From Paludibacteraceae bacterium (lineage in GTDB: Bacteria > Bacteroidota > Bacteroidia > Bacteroidales > Paludibacteraceae): a DNA stretch of 64,000 nt. Below the pieces are notes generated by a model, which was given only the letters and a program-made list of their open reading frames with translations, was not told the DNA's origin and searched no databases. A program made the position numbers and the translations under genes. Shown here one piece after another: positions 1-8,022 of this stretch. The stretch lies in the NCBI GenBank assembly GCA_024399545.1, contig JAKSNS010000006.1, forward strand, positions 1 through 64,000, given 5' to 3'. Every line of letters begins with the position of its first letter. Positions within the stretch are counted from its first letter, which is position 1.

Positions 1-131
1 GCCTGCTCCGTCTCCAACAATATATGCTTTTCAAATCGTACCAATTTATTATTTAACCCTGACTATATTGTTCCAGTAAAATTGAATTCAAAAAACTTTA
101 GGAAACATTTGTCCATTTCAAAATGATCAGC

Positions 132-173
132 GAGACGATTCTTTGATTGATTAGTCAATCGGAGAACCGTCTC
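132..173. repeat. Inverted repeat, 19-bp arms, 4-base loop
   Basis: Arms 132-150 and 155-173 are complementary except for three positions and enclose the loop TTAG. The repeat begins about 20 bases after a lone TTTG box, roughly where a -7 box would lie in the cassette seen elsewhere in the window. Related positions in two other cassettes (46.1 and 48.7 kb) also carry long palindromes. Confidence 0.75.
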
Positions 174-280
174 ATTGATTTTAGAGTCATCTTAACATAA
201 TGTATTGCGTTGCAATGATGGAGGCTTTTCAGTATCCATTTTTCCAAAAAAAACAATCTTCAAAAATTATTCCGTAAACA

Positions 281-312
281 TTTGTCCAAGTCAAAAATAA
301 TTTCTACCTTTG
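281..312 (+). promoter_or_regulatory. Bacteroidota promoter, cassette copy A
   Basis: TTTG at 281-284 and TACCTTTG at 305-312 are separated by exactly 20 bases, matching the Bacteroidota -33/-7 consensus. The surrounding bases (AAACATTTGTCCAAGTCA) closely match the promoters at 46238-46269 and 48799-48830. It probably drives the GIY-YIG operon through a long leader, or a short RNA ending near the T-run at 471-478. Confidence 0.75.
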
Positions 313-544
313 CAGCGTCAAATGGTAAGTCTGACTCTCCGCTCTTCGGGAGATATGATACAGAAGAGGACATATAGTATTCAGCATTTTCAAAATGCTT
401 GATTGCCTGTCGTCTTGAACCTAGGAAATTCAAAATGCACTTTGCAGGCAACGAGTTGATTTGAAGCTGCTTTTTTTTATGCGGTTTTGCAAGACAAATG
501 ACAAAAGGACTCGTTTGGACCAATGTTGAGAAAAGAAAAGGCAG

Positions 545-552
545 TAACTTTG
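545..552 (+). promoter_or_regulatory. Candidate -7 box (TAACTTTG)
   Basis: TAACTTTG fits the TAnnTTTG consensus and lies about 150 bases before the ATG at 701. An upstream TTG (526-528) is spaced closer than usual. It may be a second promoter for the GIY-YIG operon. Confidence 0.4.
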
Positions 553-700
553 CAACGGGAATTTGATTCTTGACCTGGTCCCTGCCGTTGAACATAGGAA
601 AAGCAATATAACTTGAAGAGACCAGGTTATTTTATTGATTCTGAAACTGACAATATAATATTAGAAGTTGCGCCCGACACGAACCAAAGGGTATAAGTTT

Positions 701-1237
701 ATGAAAAATCACCAATTTTCGATGATTAAAGTAATGGATATTCGTAAGAATATAAATTGTGTACCTGATAAGGTTGGAGTATATGAATGGTGGTTTTCCG
801 AGTCTGATGCCAAGAAATTGTTAAAATGTAGAACCAATATTGATGTCAACAGAATTAAAAAGATTGATTTTGAAGGAGAAGAATATTGGGCATTATATTT
901 CGGACAGGCCAAAAAAGAATCTTTGAAAAAGAGAATCAATTGGCATGTCAATCAAGAACATAGGACAAGTGCAATAAAAAGTGGTACTTTGTCAACGTTA
1001 CGCCAAACGATATCTGCATTGACAAATCTTGATGAAAGCACATCACAAGATACTGTTAACAACATCTTGGATGGTGCCTTGATAAAAGTGATTGAAATGC
1101 AGCCAACAGAAATCGATGATTATGAGAAACAAGCTATTCAAAATGGATATTATCCACTAAATATTCAAGGAAATAAATCTGTTGATAAAGAATTTCTTAA
1201 AGAGTTGAAGAGTCTTAGAAAAAAACATAAACAATGA
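701..1237 (+). CDS. GIY-YIG nuclease-like protein
   Basis: A 178-residue protein with the layout of a GIY-YIG endonuclease domain: GVYEW at 26-30 (the GIY strand), YFGQAK at 66-71 (the YIG strand), an Arg/Lys-rich helix with RINWH at 78-82, and a candidate metal-binding Glu in EIDDYEKQAI (about 137-146) followed by the usual Asn. The family cuts DNA and occurs in homing, repair, restriction and mobile-element proteins; the target here cannot be inferred. I chose ATG 701; an upstream TTG (668) would add 11 basic residues with no family similarity. It overlaps the next gene by four bases (ATGA), so the two are translationally coupled. The coding sequence is A-rich compared with the core genes, as are its accessory neighbours. 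Confidence 0.65.
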   Translation: MKNHQFSMIKVMDIRKNINCVPDKVGVYEWWFSESDAKKLLKCRTNIDVNRIKKIDFEGEEYWALYFGQAKKESLKKRINWHVNQEHRTSAIKSGTLSTLRQTISALTNLDESTSQDTVNNILDGALIKVIEMQPTEIDDYEKQAIQNGYYPLNIQGNKSVDKEFLKELKSLRKKHKQ

Positions 1238-1704
1238 AATCAAGGAAACGTATTGTATTGATAGCCTGTTCTGGCAAAAAAATAGAGACAAATGGCAATC
1301 CAATTGCTGCTGAGAAGCTTTACATTGGACCACTTTTCAAAAAATCGCTTGAATATGCCAAGTTGATAAATGCAGATAAGATTTTCATTCTTTCAGCAAA
1401 GCATCATCTTGTTGAATTGGACGACAAGTTGGAAAAGTATGATTGCTACCTTAAAACTTTTAAAGACAAAGATAAAGAAAAATGGGGTGACGAGGTGATT
1501 AAACAACTAAAAACAAAAGTTGACCTCGAAAATGATGAGTTTATCATACTTGCAGGCAGAGATTATTATCGTTTCCTCAAAGGAATTACTAATAATAATA
1601 AGAAATTGCCATTGGAGGGAATGAAAATTGGTTTGAAATTGCAGGAATTGAACAGATTGATAAATGATTTTCAATTAATTACACCTGATAAGTCTAACAA
1701 ATAA
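1234..1704 (+). CDS. DUF6884-like protein
   Basis: A 156-residue protein starting with a hydrophobic strand and a CSGKK motif (residues 12-16), followed by KLYIGPLFKKSLEYA (28-42) and ILSAKHHLV (52-60). This pattern of a Cys-Ser loop, a 'LY.gp.F' helix and an 'SAKHGL'-like motif fits the DUF6884 family, which I place by memory of its motifs and not by a search. The biochemical role is not established; the family is common in phages and genomic islands. It is coupled by an ATGA overlap to the GIY-YIG gene upstream and is followed nine bases later by an unknown gene, so the three form an operon. The conserved Cys and His suggest an enzyme, which is an inference. Confidence 0.6.
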   Translation: MKSRKRIVLIACSGKKIETNGNPIAAEKLYIGPLFKKSLEYAKLINADKIFILSAKHHLVELDDKLEKYDCYLKTFKDKDKEKWGDEVIKQLKTKVDLENDEFIILAGRDYYRFLKGITNNNKKLPLEGMKIGLKLQELNRLINDFQLITPDKSNK

Positions 1705-1713
1705 ATAAAAGAT

Positions 1714-2181
1714 ATGAGTATTTTAGATCCAAAATTAGTTGAAAAAGCGAATGATTGCGCGGAAATTTTCCAGAAGGTTTATAAACCCAGTCCATTACTC
1801 GAGTCTGCGACAGAAGAAGAGTATGAGATTGTTCGTGCCGTGTATTGGCCAATATACAAAGCCTATAAAGAATTATTCAAAAAGTGCTGTTTAGGAAATG
1901 ATCTAAATGAAATAAACCAGGCACTTGCCGATGAGCTAAATCGTGCTGGTTTCACACGCTTCACACCGTTTACAGATATTAAGGACATTCAACTCCTAAA
2001 AGAGTATGTGTTTTCGTTAGTTTATCCAGCCTTTTATTCTGATATGTTGACCTTTCTAAAACGAGTGCTTATGAGTGACTTGGAATTCTTATGCCAGATT
2101 CATACTGATAGTGGAGAAACTTGCATTAACATACTAAAGAGCAGCGGATTGGCAAATACAATACTGAAACATAATCCATAG
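1714..2181 (+). CDS. Hypothetical protein, third gene of the GIY-YIG operon
   Basis: A 155-residue soluble protein with no signal peptide or membrane segment. I do not recognise the family. It appears largely helical and acidic in the N-terminal half, with an aromatic-rich middle (YWPIYKAYKELFKKC near 45-60), a probable amphipathic region at 95-125 and several Cys residues (14, 59, 60, 130, 140) with no zinc-binding spacing. The start ATG lies nine bases after the DUF6884-like stop codon, so it is probably cotranscribed and may be an accessory or immunity partner of the two upstream genes; nothing in the sequence shows which. Downstream are only decayed fragments. Confidence 0.5.
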   Translation: MSILDPKLVEKANDCAEIFQKVYKPSPLLESATEEEYEIVRAVYWPIYKAYKELFKKCCLGNDLNEINQALADELNRAGFTRFTPFTDIKDIQLLKEYVFSLVYPAFYSDMLTFLKRVLMSDLEFLCQIHTDSGETCINILKSSGLANTILKHNP

Positions 2182-2368
2182 ACATACTTACTTCCTGAAA
2201 AAAATAAAAATTCTACCAGGCGTTAACATAACCTTCTCGTTGAAGAGGGCTCTTGGTATAACCAAGCTTAAGAAAAAAGTGTCAAAAGCAACAGGTGTGC
2301 CTACTACACGGCAGGGCATTGAACGGAAAATAGGTAAGGCAATAATCAAAGCAATAACAGGGAAATAG
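2168..2368 (+). pseudogene. DUF4236-like fragment without a start codon
   Basis: An open frame from 2168 to the TAG at 2366-2368 encodes FLKKIKILPGVNITFS followed by a basic helical tail ending in KAIIKAITGK. The first part resembles the start of DUF4236 proteins (R/K-x-IKILPGV-x-LNxS pattern), and the tail resembles the basic linker of that family. There is no ATG, GTG or TTG in a sensible place: the frame is closed upstream by a TGA inside the preceding gene, and the middle of a normal family member is missing. I read it as a remnant. The family has no established function. Confidence 0.4.
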
Positions 2369-2370
2369 AT

Positions 2371-2569
2371 ATGTTTGACTTTATCTCAGTGATATTCCGC
2401 CATTGATTATGCAGATGACGAGAAAGCCTTTTTTAAGATTATTGCAAATGGTATGAATTTATCGCCCCGTGCTAATAAGATAGTTCTTTACGATATTGAA
2501 CATCCTAAGAATTTTGAGGTTGACATGACCCCATTCAAAGATGACTTGATGCTGTCATCTTCAACTTGA
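2371..2569 (+). pseudogene. Frameshifted remnant of an unidentified gene
   Basis: ATG 2371 opens a 12-codon frame ending at a TGA (2404-2406). The overlapping frame, open from 2393 to the TGA at 2567-2569, encodes 55 plausible residues (IDYADDEKAFFKIIANGMN..., ending LMLSSST). Joining the two needs a one-base shift near 2400. The composition is protein-like (acidic and aromatic), unlike the A/C-rich spacer that follows. I do not recognise the family. Together with the fragment just upstream it suggests deletion or decay at the 3' end of this accessory block. Confidence 0.35.
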
Positions 2570-3311
2570 AGGATATTTTTCTCTTTTCCACAAAAACCAC
2601 CCCCAGCTTTTTAATTGTAATAATTGAAATAATTGTAATAGGTCTCACAATTCAATGGATAAATCCTAAAAAATCATTATACATTTTAACATATAAGCAT
2701 ACTTGTTTTATAATAGGGGTATTGGGTATGCGATTTTAATTGTAACAATTGAAACAAGCAACATTCGTTAAATATAAATTTCCGACATTAACCCATCAAA
2801 AAAACCATCCTCAACACAAAACAAAAGACGTATAAAAGTCGTAGCCCTAAAATAAGATAAACGACCCCGAAACGCCCGAAAAACGCATCAAAAAACACGA
2901 AAAACCACCATAAAAAATACTTAAATAATTAACTCCCGTTAACTTATCTCCTCACTACACCACACAAAAAAACCGCACAAAAATCCCAAAATTCACTCCA
3001 AAAACCGCATCATTTCCCTATAAAACTCATCCAACAAACATCGTATATGTTAACAAAACCAATAGAGAATGGCTCTATCAAGAAAGGTGAATAGATTTAA
3101 GGTTTATTAGGTGGTTAAACTTAGAAGGAGCGAAGGAGTTTGAGGGCTGTTTATGTCCGACAGGGCTTGCTCTTTATTGCTGTTTCCAGCACCCCCAAGA
3201 CACCATTTTGCAGGATGGTACGGATTTTTTCAACGCAAAATGAAAATAACGGTTTTTCGGTTGAAAAAATCGAAAAATGTGGTATATAATGGTGAGGGCT
3301 TTGACTGCGGC
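2570..3311. repeat. AT-rich gene-free spacer with AATTGTAA-type repeats
   Basis: No supported gene; the plus-strand frame over 3153-3500 is a shadow of the antisense antitoxin remnant and spacer. The motif TTAATTGTAAYAATTGAAA occurs twice in the same orientation, at 2611-2629 and 2737-2755. The preceding CACCCCCAGCTTTTTA recurs in close form near 34312-34327 before another AATTATTGAAATTATTGAAA run. From about 2780 to 3060 the plus strand is strongly A/C-biased. This repeat type is related to the AATTGTAACC arrays at 43.5-44.0 kb. Confidence 0.5.
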
Positions 3312-3485
3312 TTAAAGGCTATTATCTTGAATCTCGCCCATTTCCCACATAGCATCAATAGCTTTCTGCGCCTTATCTGCAAAATAGTGTGCAAGCATAT
3401 TGCGAAACTCAATATACTCAGCCTCAGAATTTATGCCTTGTATAACATTAAGAGCCTCCAAACGTGCCATTTCATCATAACTCAT
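3312..3485 (-). pseudogene. Truncated PIN-associated antitoxin-like gene, orphan copy
   Basis: Encodes 57 residues from ATG 3485. The first 45 or so (MSYDEMARLEALNVIQGINS...) are nearly identical to the antitoxin-like frame at 45592. After AMWEMGEI the two diverge at a small deletion that shifts the frame, so this copy ends early in IQDNSL. The toxin gene that follows the other copy is absent. A TACCTTTG box lies just upstream, so a short protein may still be made. I treat it as the remnant of a toxin-antitoxin module; the antitoxin assignment depends on the neighbour at 45.8 kb. A longer frame starting at 3599 is open but has no matching start. Confidence 0.55.
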
Positions 3486-3513
3486 AATCGTACCCCATAA
3501 TGATTTTCGACTG

Positions 3514-3521
3514 CAAAGGTA
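3514..3521 (-). promoter_or_regulatory. -7 box for the antitoxin remnant
   Basis: CAAAGGTA on the plus strand is TACCTTTG on the minus strand, 29 bases before ATG 3485. It fits the Bacteroidota -7 consensus. Confidence 0.6.
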
Positions 3522-3573
3522 CGATAATTTTCGGAAACAATAAAATGTTTGAAAGACCTTTTCATACGCAAAC

Positions 3574-3608
3574 AAAAAAACAGCCAGTCGCAATTCCACG
3601 ACTGGCTG
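3574..3608 (-). terminator. Rho-independent terminator of the OPT gene
   Basis: CAGCCAGTCG (3581-3590) pairs with CGACTGGCTG (3599-3608). On the minus strand the stem is followed by seven T (complement of 3574-3580). It lies 30 bases after the OPT transporter stop codon. Confidence 0.85.
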
Positions 3609-3637
3609 TTTTTAACCTAAAGGATTTTTACTATGAT

Positions 3638-5593
3638 TTACTTCTTAGCCTTAAGGGAAGCAATGATAAGGTATGAGATGATGACAAGATACATCACAAT
3701 GCCAAGAACCTCGGCACCTGTAGAAGAAGCCCATGCGGTTTGGTACAAATCAGCACCCGCAAACTTTATAGCAGCGGCGACAACACCCATCAACGCACCA
3801 CCTGCGATGAAACCAGAGGCGAGAAGCGTACCACGCTCCATACGTGCGTTGTTGACGGCAGCATCCTTTGAACGTGTTGACACGAACCAACTTACAAGAC
3901 CACCGACAAGCAGTGGGAGGTTCAACTGAAGAGGAATGAACATACCAAGGGCGAATGGCAAAACGGGAACACCAAGGAAGTTGAGCAGCAACGCAAGAAT
4001 AGCCCCAACGCCGTAAAGCAACCAAGGAGCACCCTGCCCCATCATCAATGGCTCTATTACAGCCGCCATTGCATTAGCTTGAGGAGCAACGAGGGCATTG
4101 TCACCTGAGAATCCGTATGTCTTGTTCAGCACCAGAATCACACCACCGACAGTAGCGGCAGACACCAAAGCACCGAGGAATTTGAAAGTCTCCTGTTTTG
4201 CAGGTGTAGTTCCCAACCAGTAGCCAATCTTCAAGTCAGTTATAAATCCTCCAGCGGTGGAAAGAGCCGTGCATACAACACCACCGATAATCATTGCAGC
4301 AACCATGCCGCTTGTGCCTTTCAGACCTACGGAGACAAGCACCACAGAGGCAAGTATAAGGGTCATAAGCGTCATACCAGAGACAGGGTTGCTGCCCACA
4401 ACTGCCGTGGCGTTTGCCGCTACTGTGGTAAACAAAAACGCAATCACTGTCACCACAAGCCATGCGATAAATGCCTGAAGGAATGAGTGTATGACACCAA
4501 ACCAGAAGAAGACAAGCACGATGATAAGCGCAGAGACAATGGCGATTATGACTGTCTTCATAGAGATGTCACGCTGTGTACGAGGAAGGTCGCCTGAAAC
4601 GTTCTTACCTTTCGAAAACTCGCTGACAGCAAGCCCTGCAGCCTGTTTTATGACACCCCAAGACTTGATGATACCTATGATACCTGCCATGGCAATTGCG
4701 CCAATACCTATGTTGCGGGCATACTGCGTGAATATTAGTTGAGGGTCCATCTCGCTGAGCATCACGGAGTCAACCGTTGTCATACCAAGAAGGGGAATGA
4801 CGACGAACCAGATGAAAAGCGAGCCTGTGCAGATAATCAGCGAATATTTAAGACCGATGATGAAGCCAAGGCCGAGGGTAGCGGCAGAGATGTTGAGTGA
4901 GAGTTGCATCTTCAGTTTCATAGCGACAGCCTCGCCAAAAGCTGTCATACGTGTCGTGAGAACCTCGCTCCATGCGCCGAAAGTTGACACTGCAAAGTCG
5001 TAAAGACCACCGATGAGACCTGCGATGAGGAGTGGTTTAGCCTGTGAACCACCTCGTTCGCCCGAAATAAGCACCTGCGTTGTCGCAGTAGCCTCAGGGA
5101 AAGGATACTTGCCGTGCATGTCGCTGACGAAGTATTTGCGGAAAGGAATCAGGAACAGAATGCCGAGAATACCACCAAGGAGCGAACTGAGGAAGACCTC
5201 GAAGAAGTTTACGGTGATTTCTGGGTACTTGTCCTGCAAGATGTAAAGTGCAGGGAGAGTGAAGATTGCACCTGCAACGATTACGCCAGAGGCAGAACCA
5301 ATAGATTGGATAATGATGTTCTCGCCAAGGGCATTCTTGCGTCTGGTGGCAGACGAAAGTCCAACGGCGATAATGGCGATAGGAATAGCAGCCTCGAATA
5401 CCTGACCGACTTTAAGTCCAAGGTAAGCCGCTGCCGCTGAGAATATTACAGCCATCACAAGACCGAGTGTGACAGAGTAGGCACTAACCTCGGGAACTGT
5501 TTTTTCGGCAGGCATCACAGGGTTGTACTGCTCGCCGGGTTGCAGTTCGCGTGCTGCATTCTCAGGAAGGGAGATGTTTTTGTTTTCTTCCAT
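3638..5593 (-). CDS. OPT family oligopeptide transporter
   Basis: A 651-residue inner-membrane protein with about 15 hydrophobic segments and the OPT/YSL hallmarks: an N-terminal region with TLGLVMAVIFSAAAAYLGLKVG (about 41-62), KYPFPEATATTQVLISGERGG (about 161-181) and the SNPVSGMT motif near residue 400. OPT proteins are secondary transporters, typically proton-coupled, for oligopeptides; the bacterial group also includes metal-chelate carriers, so the substrate is uncertain. The length is usual for bacterial members. It is monocistronic: dnaB ends 24 bases upstream on the same strand, and a strong terminator follows. It may be cotranscribed with the dnaB group, since no clear promoter lies in the 24-base gap. 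Confidence 0.9.
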   Translation of the reverse strand: MEENKNISLPENAARELQPGEQYNPVMPAEKTVPEVSAYSVTLGLVMAVIFSAAAAYLGLKVGQVFEAAIPIAIIAVGLSSATRRKNALGENIIIQSIGSASGVIVAGAIFTLPALYILQDKYPEITVNFFEVFLSSLLGGILGILFLIPFRKYFVSDMHGKYPFPEATATTQVLISGERGGSQAKPLLIAGLIGGLYDFAVSTFGAWSEVLTTRMTAFGEAVAMKLKMQLSLNISAATLGLGFIIGLKYSLIICTGSLFIWFVVIPLLGMTTVDSVMLSEMDPQLIFTQYARNIGIGAIAMAGIIGIIKSWGVIKQAAGLAVSEFSKGKNVSGDLPRTQRDISMKTVIIAIVSALIIVLVFFWFGVIHSFLQAFIAWLVVTVIAFLFTTVAANATAVVGSNPVSGMTLMTLILASVVLVSVGLKGTSGMVAAMIIGGVVCTALSTAGGFITDLKIGYWLGTTPAKQETFKFLGALVSAATVGGVILVLNKTYGFSGDNALVAPQANAMAAVIEPLMMGQGAPWLLYGVGAILALLLNFLGVPVLPFALGMFIPLQLNLPLLVGGLVSWFVSTRSKDAAVNNARMERGTLLASGFIAGGALMGVVAAAIKFAGADLYQTAWASSTGAEVLGIVMYLVIISYLIIASLKAKK

Positions 5594-5617
5594 AATATAA
5601 TAATGTGTTTGATATTA

Positions 5618-7204
5618 TCAGAAAGGTGCCCCACCAAAGGACGAAGGAGGGGGAAGCTGCGCATCATAGTCGGCAGAGAAATTTGTGTCAGGGTCAGGAA
5701 GTGCATTGTTTGCAGCCCGCGCATCGTTTGTGCGTGACGACAATAGCCCGTGGTATGAGGCGTTACTCTGCTCTATCTCAGTGTTTAACGAGGTAAATAG
5801 CGCAAAATCCTTGTAGAATCGCAGGTCAATATCCTCAGTAGAACCATTACGGTGCTTGGCAATAAGGAATTGTGCCACGCCACGAAGGTCCTTGCCGTTA
5901 TCCTCGAAAATCTTGTAATACTCTGGACGGTGAATGAATGCGACTATATCAGCATCCTGCTCTATGGCACCTGACTCACGAAGGTCTGACAACTGAGGTT
6001 TACGCCCCTCGATGGTCGTTGCACCCTCGCGTTTCTCGCTGTTACGGTTCAGCTGCGAAAGTGCGACGATAGGAATGTTTAGCTCCTTGGCAAGACCCTT
6101 CAGCGAACGGGAGATGAGGCTGACCTCACCCTCGCGCGAGAAGAAGTTCATACCTTGTGCGTTCATCAATTGCAGATAGTCAATGAAAACTATGCGAATG
6201 CCGTGTTCTGAAACTAAGCGCATAACCTTCGTGCGAAGTTCGAGGATGGATAGTTGCGGAGTGTCGTCAATATATATTGGTGCATCCTGCATAGCCTTGA
6301 TTGCAAAATCAATCTTTCCCCACTCCTCGCGGGTTAGTTGCGCACTTCGTACAGTGTTGCCGGGTATTCGTGCGGTAGATACCAAAAGACGGTTGACCAA
6401 CTGCACGCAACTCATTTCAAGCGAGAACATTGCGCATGGTATCTGCTCATGGCCTTTTGAGGTCATCACACCGTCGATGGCAATATTCTTAATCATCGAA
6501 AGTACGAAAGCAGTCTTACCCATCGCTGGACGAGCGGCAATGATGATAAGGTCAGAATCCTGCCAGCCGAAAGTCACTTTATCCACCTCTGCATACCCGG
6601 AAGGAATGCCGGAAATACCCTCTTTTCGCTTGCTTGCCTCCATGATACGGTGCAAAGCCTCCTCAATATAAGGGTTAATCTGGCGTACATCACGCTTCAC
6701 GTTACGGTTTGAAATCTCAAAAATCTGTCCCTGCGTCTCTTTCAAAAGGTCGTCAACGTCAGTTTGGTCATCGAAAGCCTTGGACTGTGTTTCTATGGCA
6801 ACTCGTATCAACTCACGGGCTATATACTTCTGCATCACAATCTTGGAGTAGTATTCCACATGTGATGCGCTATGCGCTTGCGTTGATACGTCAGTGATAT
6901 AATCCAAACCACCGGCAGCCTCGAAATTCCCCTCTTGCTTCAGACGCTCAACGACGGTAATTGCGTCAACAGGCTGTTTGTTGCCAAACAGATGTATGAT
7001 AGCTTCGAATATCTTCTCATTCCTTGGGTCATAGAAATACTCAGGTTTAAGTGTCGAGGCAGCCTCGGAGAGTGCGTCACGGTTCAAAAGTATTGAGCCA
7101 ATGATGCTTGTCTCCATCTCAAGTGCCTGTGGCTGCACATTGCCGAGATTTAGATTTCGGATGTCAAGTTTGGGTGCTTTTTTCTTGGTGTTAGAAACTG
7201 GCAT
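5618..7204 (-). CDS. dnaB: Replicative DNA helicase DnaB
   Basis: A 528-residue hexameric helicase that unwinds DNA ahead of the replisome. The N-terminal primase-binding helical domain covers about 25-130. The RecA-like ATPase domain has Walker A RPAMGKTA (225-232), Walker B in IVFIDYLQL and the late DADIVAFIHRPEYY motif before a low-complexity Pro/Asp/Ser tail. I start at ATG 7204 (MPVSNTKKKAPKLD); the open frame extends 39 codons further upstream into the next gene, but that extension is only a shadow of the overlapping frame. It sits downstream of a GNAT-like gene (8-base gap) and a secreted nuclease gene, so it seems to be the last or second-last gene of an odd operon. Confidence 0.95.
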   Translation of the reverse strand: MPVSNTKKKAPKLDIRNLNLGNVQPQALEMETSIIGSILLNRDALSEAASTLKPEYFYDPRNEKIFEAIIHLFGNKQPVDAITVVERLKQEGNFEAAGGLDYITDVSTQAHSASHVEYYSKIVMQKYIARELIRVAIETQSKAFDDQTDVDDLLKETQGQIFEISNRNVKRDVRQINPYIEEALHRIMEASKRKEGISGIPSGYAEVDKVTFGWQDSDLIIIAARPAMGKTAFVLSMIKNIAIDGVMTSKGHEQIPCAMFSLEMSCVQLVNRLLVSTARIPGNTVRSAQLTREEWGKIDFAIKAMQDAPIYIDDTPQLSILELRTKVMRLVSEHGIRIVFIDYLQLMNAQGMNFFSREGEVSLISRSLKGLAKELNIPIVALSQLNRNSEKREGATTIEGRKPQLSDLRESGAIEQDADIVAFIHRPEYYKIFEDNGKDLRGVAQFLIAKHRNGSTEDIDLRFYKDFALFTSLNTEIEQSNASYHGLLSSRTNDARAANNALPDPDTNFSADYDAQLPPPSSFGGAPF

Positions 7205-7212
7205 ATATTGAG

Positions 7213-8022
7213 TTAGTTTTTTGTTCTTGGTGATAGTCTCCAAATGCGGAGATACGGTTGCTCTACCCCACCCAACCCACGGTAAAAACGAGCCACACCT
7301 GTAAGCATTGAGCCTTCGCAATCAATAATAAGTTCGCCACGTTGCTGTATCAGATTGTCCATCAAGCCGAACATTGCACTAAGTCGCAGACCTTCAGGCG
7401 AAGAGACTGGCGCAAGAGTAACTAAACGGCTCTCTGTGCGGACAGTGAAAAGCGCAGATACCAGAGTCTCTTCGTAGTATGCAGCATCTATGCGTGACAT
7501 ATCGTGCGCCGTACAAGCTTCAACAATCCTGCGAAGAAGCGAAGGGTCAGAGAGGTGGCCGTTGTGCTTTGCCCAGAAATCCATAAACGTGTTAACGTCA
7601 ATGGTTTGATACTCGAGGCAACCTGCCCTTTTAATATTTCGGCGTGTATTGTTATCTGGGGCTTTTGTCCCGTCTATTACGTAATTGGTATGCACAATGG
7701 ATTTAGAACCATTGTATTTGTTGGTGTAATTAAGGTTGAAGTCGTACGAAAGGTAAGGAATATTGCGCAGGAAATGACAGACATTGCCTTCACCGAAAAG
7801 TCCAAGTTGCTGAGTGAAACGTGGTTGCACCAAATACGTAAGGAAATAGCGGCGTTTCACAGGCAAAGGCATTACAGCTTTGTAACCATCTTCAACAAGG
7901 GCTTTCCAACCAGGCGAGACAATGTCAAGCCACCACGATAGAGCGTAAGGCTGACCCGTCATAGCGACAAGGTTATCCCATTTCGCACGGTCTATGGCGT
8001 TATTGTCAAGGCAATCAATCAC
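7213..8022 (-). CDS. Probable GNAT/FemAB-type acyltransferase
   Basis: A 269-residue soluble protein. The pattern of an aromatic-rich N-terminus (WDNLVAMTGQPYALSWWLDIV), a mid-region with NTRRNIKRA, and a C-terminal block with SALFTV... and GLMDNLI resembles the GNAT-fold proteins annotated in Bacteroidota as FemAB-like or acetyltransferase-like. I see no definite acetyl-CoA loop (Q/RxxGxG/A), so the catalytic assignment is an inference. It overlaps the upstream nuclease gene by four bases (ATGA) and precedes dnaB by eight bases, so the three genes are probably cotranscribed. Its substrate is unknown; FemAB relatives act on peptidoglycan precursors or protein termini. Confidence 0.5.
   Translation of the reverse strand: MIDCLDNNAIDRAKWDNLVAMTGQPYALSWWLDIVSPGWKALVEDGYKAVMPLPVKRRYFLTYLVQPRFTQQLGLFGEGNVCHFLRNIPYLSYDFNLNYTNKYNGSKSIVHTNYVIDGTKAPDNNTRRNIKRAGCLEYQTIDVNTFMDFWAKHNGHLSDPSLLRRIVEACTAHDMSRIDAAYYEETLVSALFTVRTESRLVTLAPVSSPEGLRLSAMFGLMDNLIQQRGELIIDCEGSMLTGVARFYRGLGGVEQPYLRIWRLSPRTKN

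Larger units (their letters stand above)
1..700. other. Gene-free 5' accessory spacer with stem-loop and promoters
   Basis: I see no convincing protein gene here; the one longer minus-strand open frame (260-595) has no recognisable features. The stretch holds a lone TTTG box (108-111) resembling the upstream half of the island promoter cassette, a 19-bp-arm inverted repeat (132-173), a short GGAGGC...TCC element near 221-236 like the terminators at 46.0 and 48.7 kb, a full promoter (281-312), about 230 bases of leader-like sequence with short stems, a T-run at 471-478 and a second -7 box (545-552). Confidence 0.5.

Noticed and set aside
313-480. Retron or group II intron RNA
   Set aside because: No reverse transcriptase gene is nearby and no typical fold can be built by eye.
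260-595. 111-codon minus-strand frame near the left edge
   Set aside because: It lies across promoter-like boxes and short stems, has no domain-like features, and ends over AT-rich leader sequence.
3153-3500. 115-codon plus-strand frame overlapping the antitoxin remnant
   Set aside because: It is antisense to a frame with a close duplicate at 45.6 kb and reads as low-quality protein; the minus-strand frame explains the conservation.
5114-5440. Plus-strand frames opposite the OPT, dnaB and ppdK genes
   Set aside because: They are shadows of long, motif-rich minus-strand genes.
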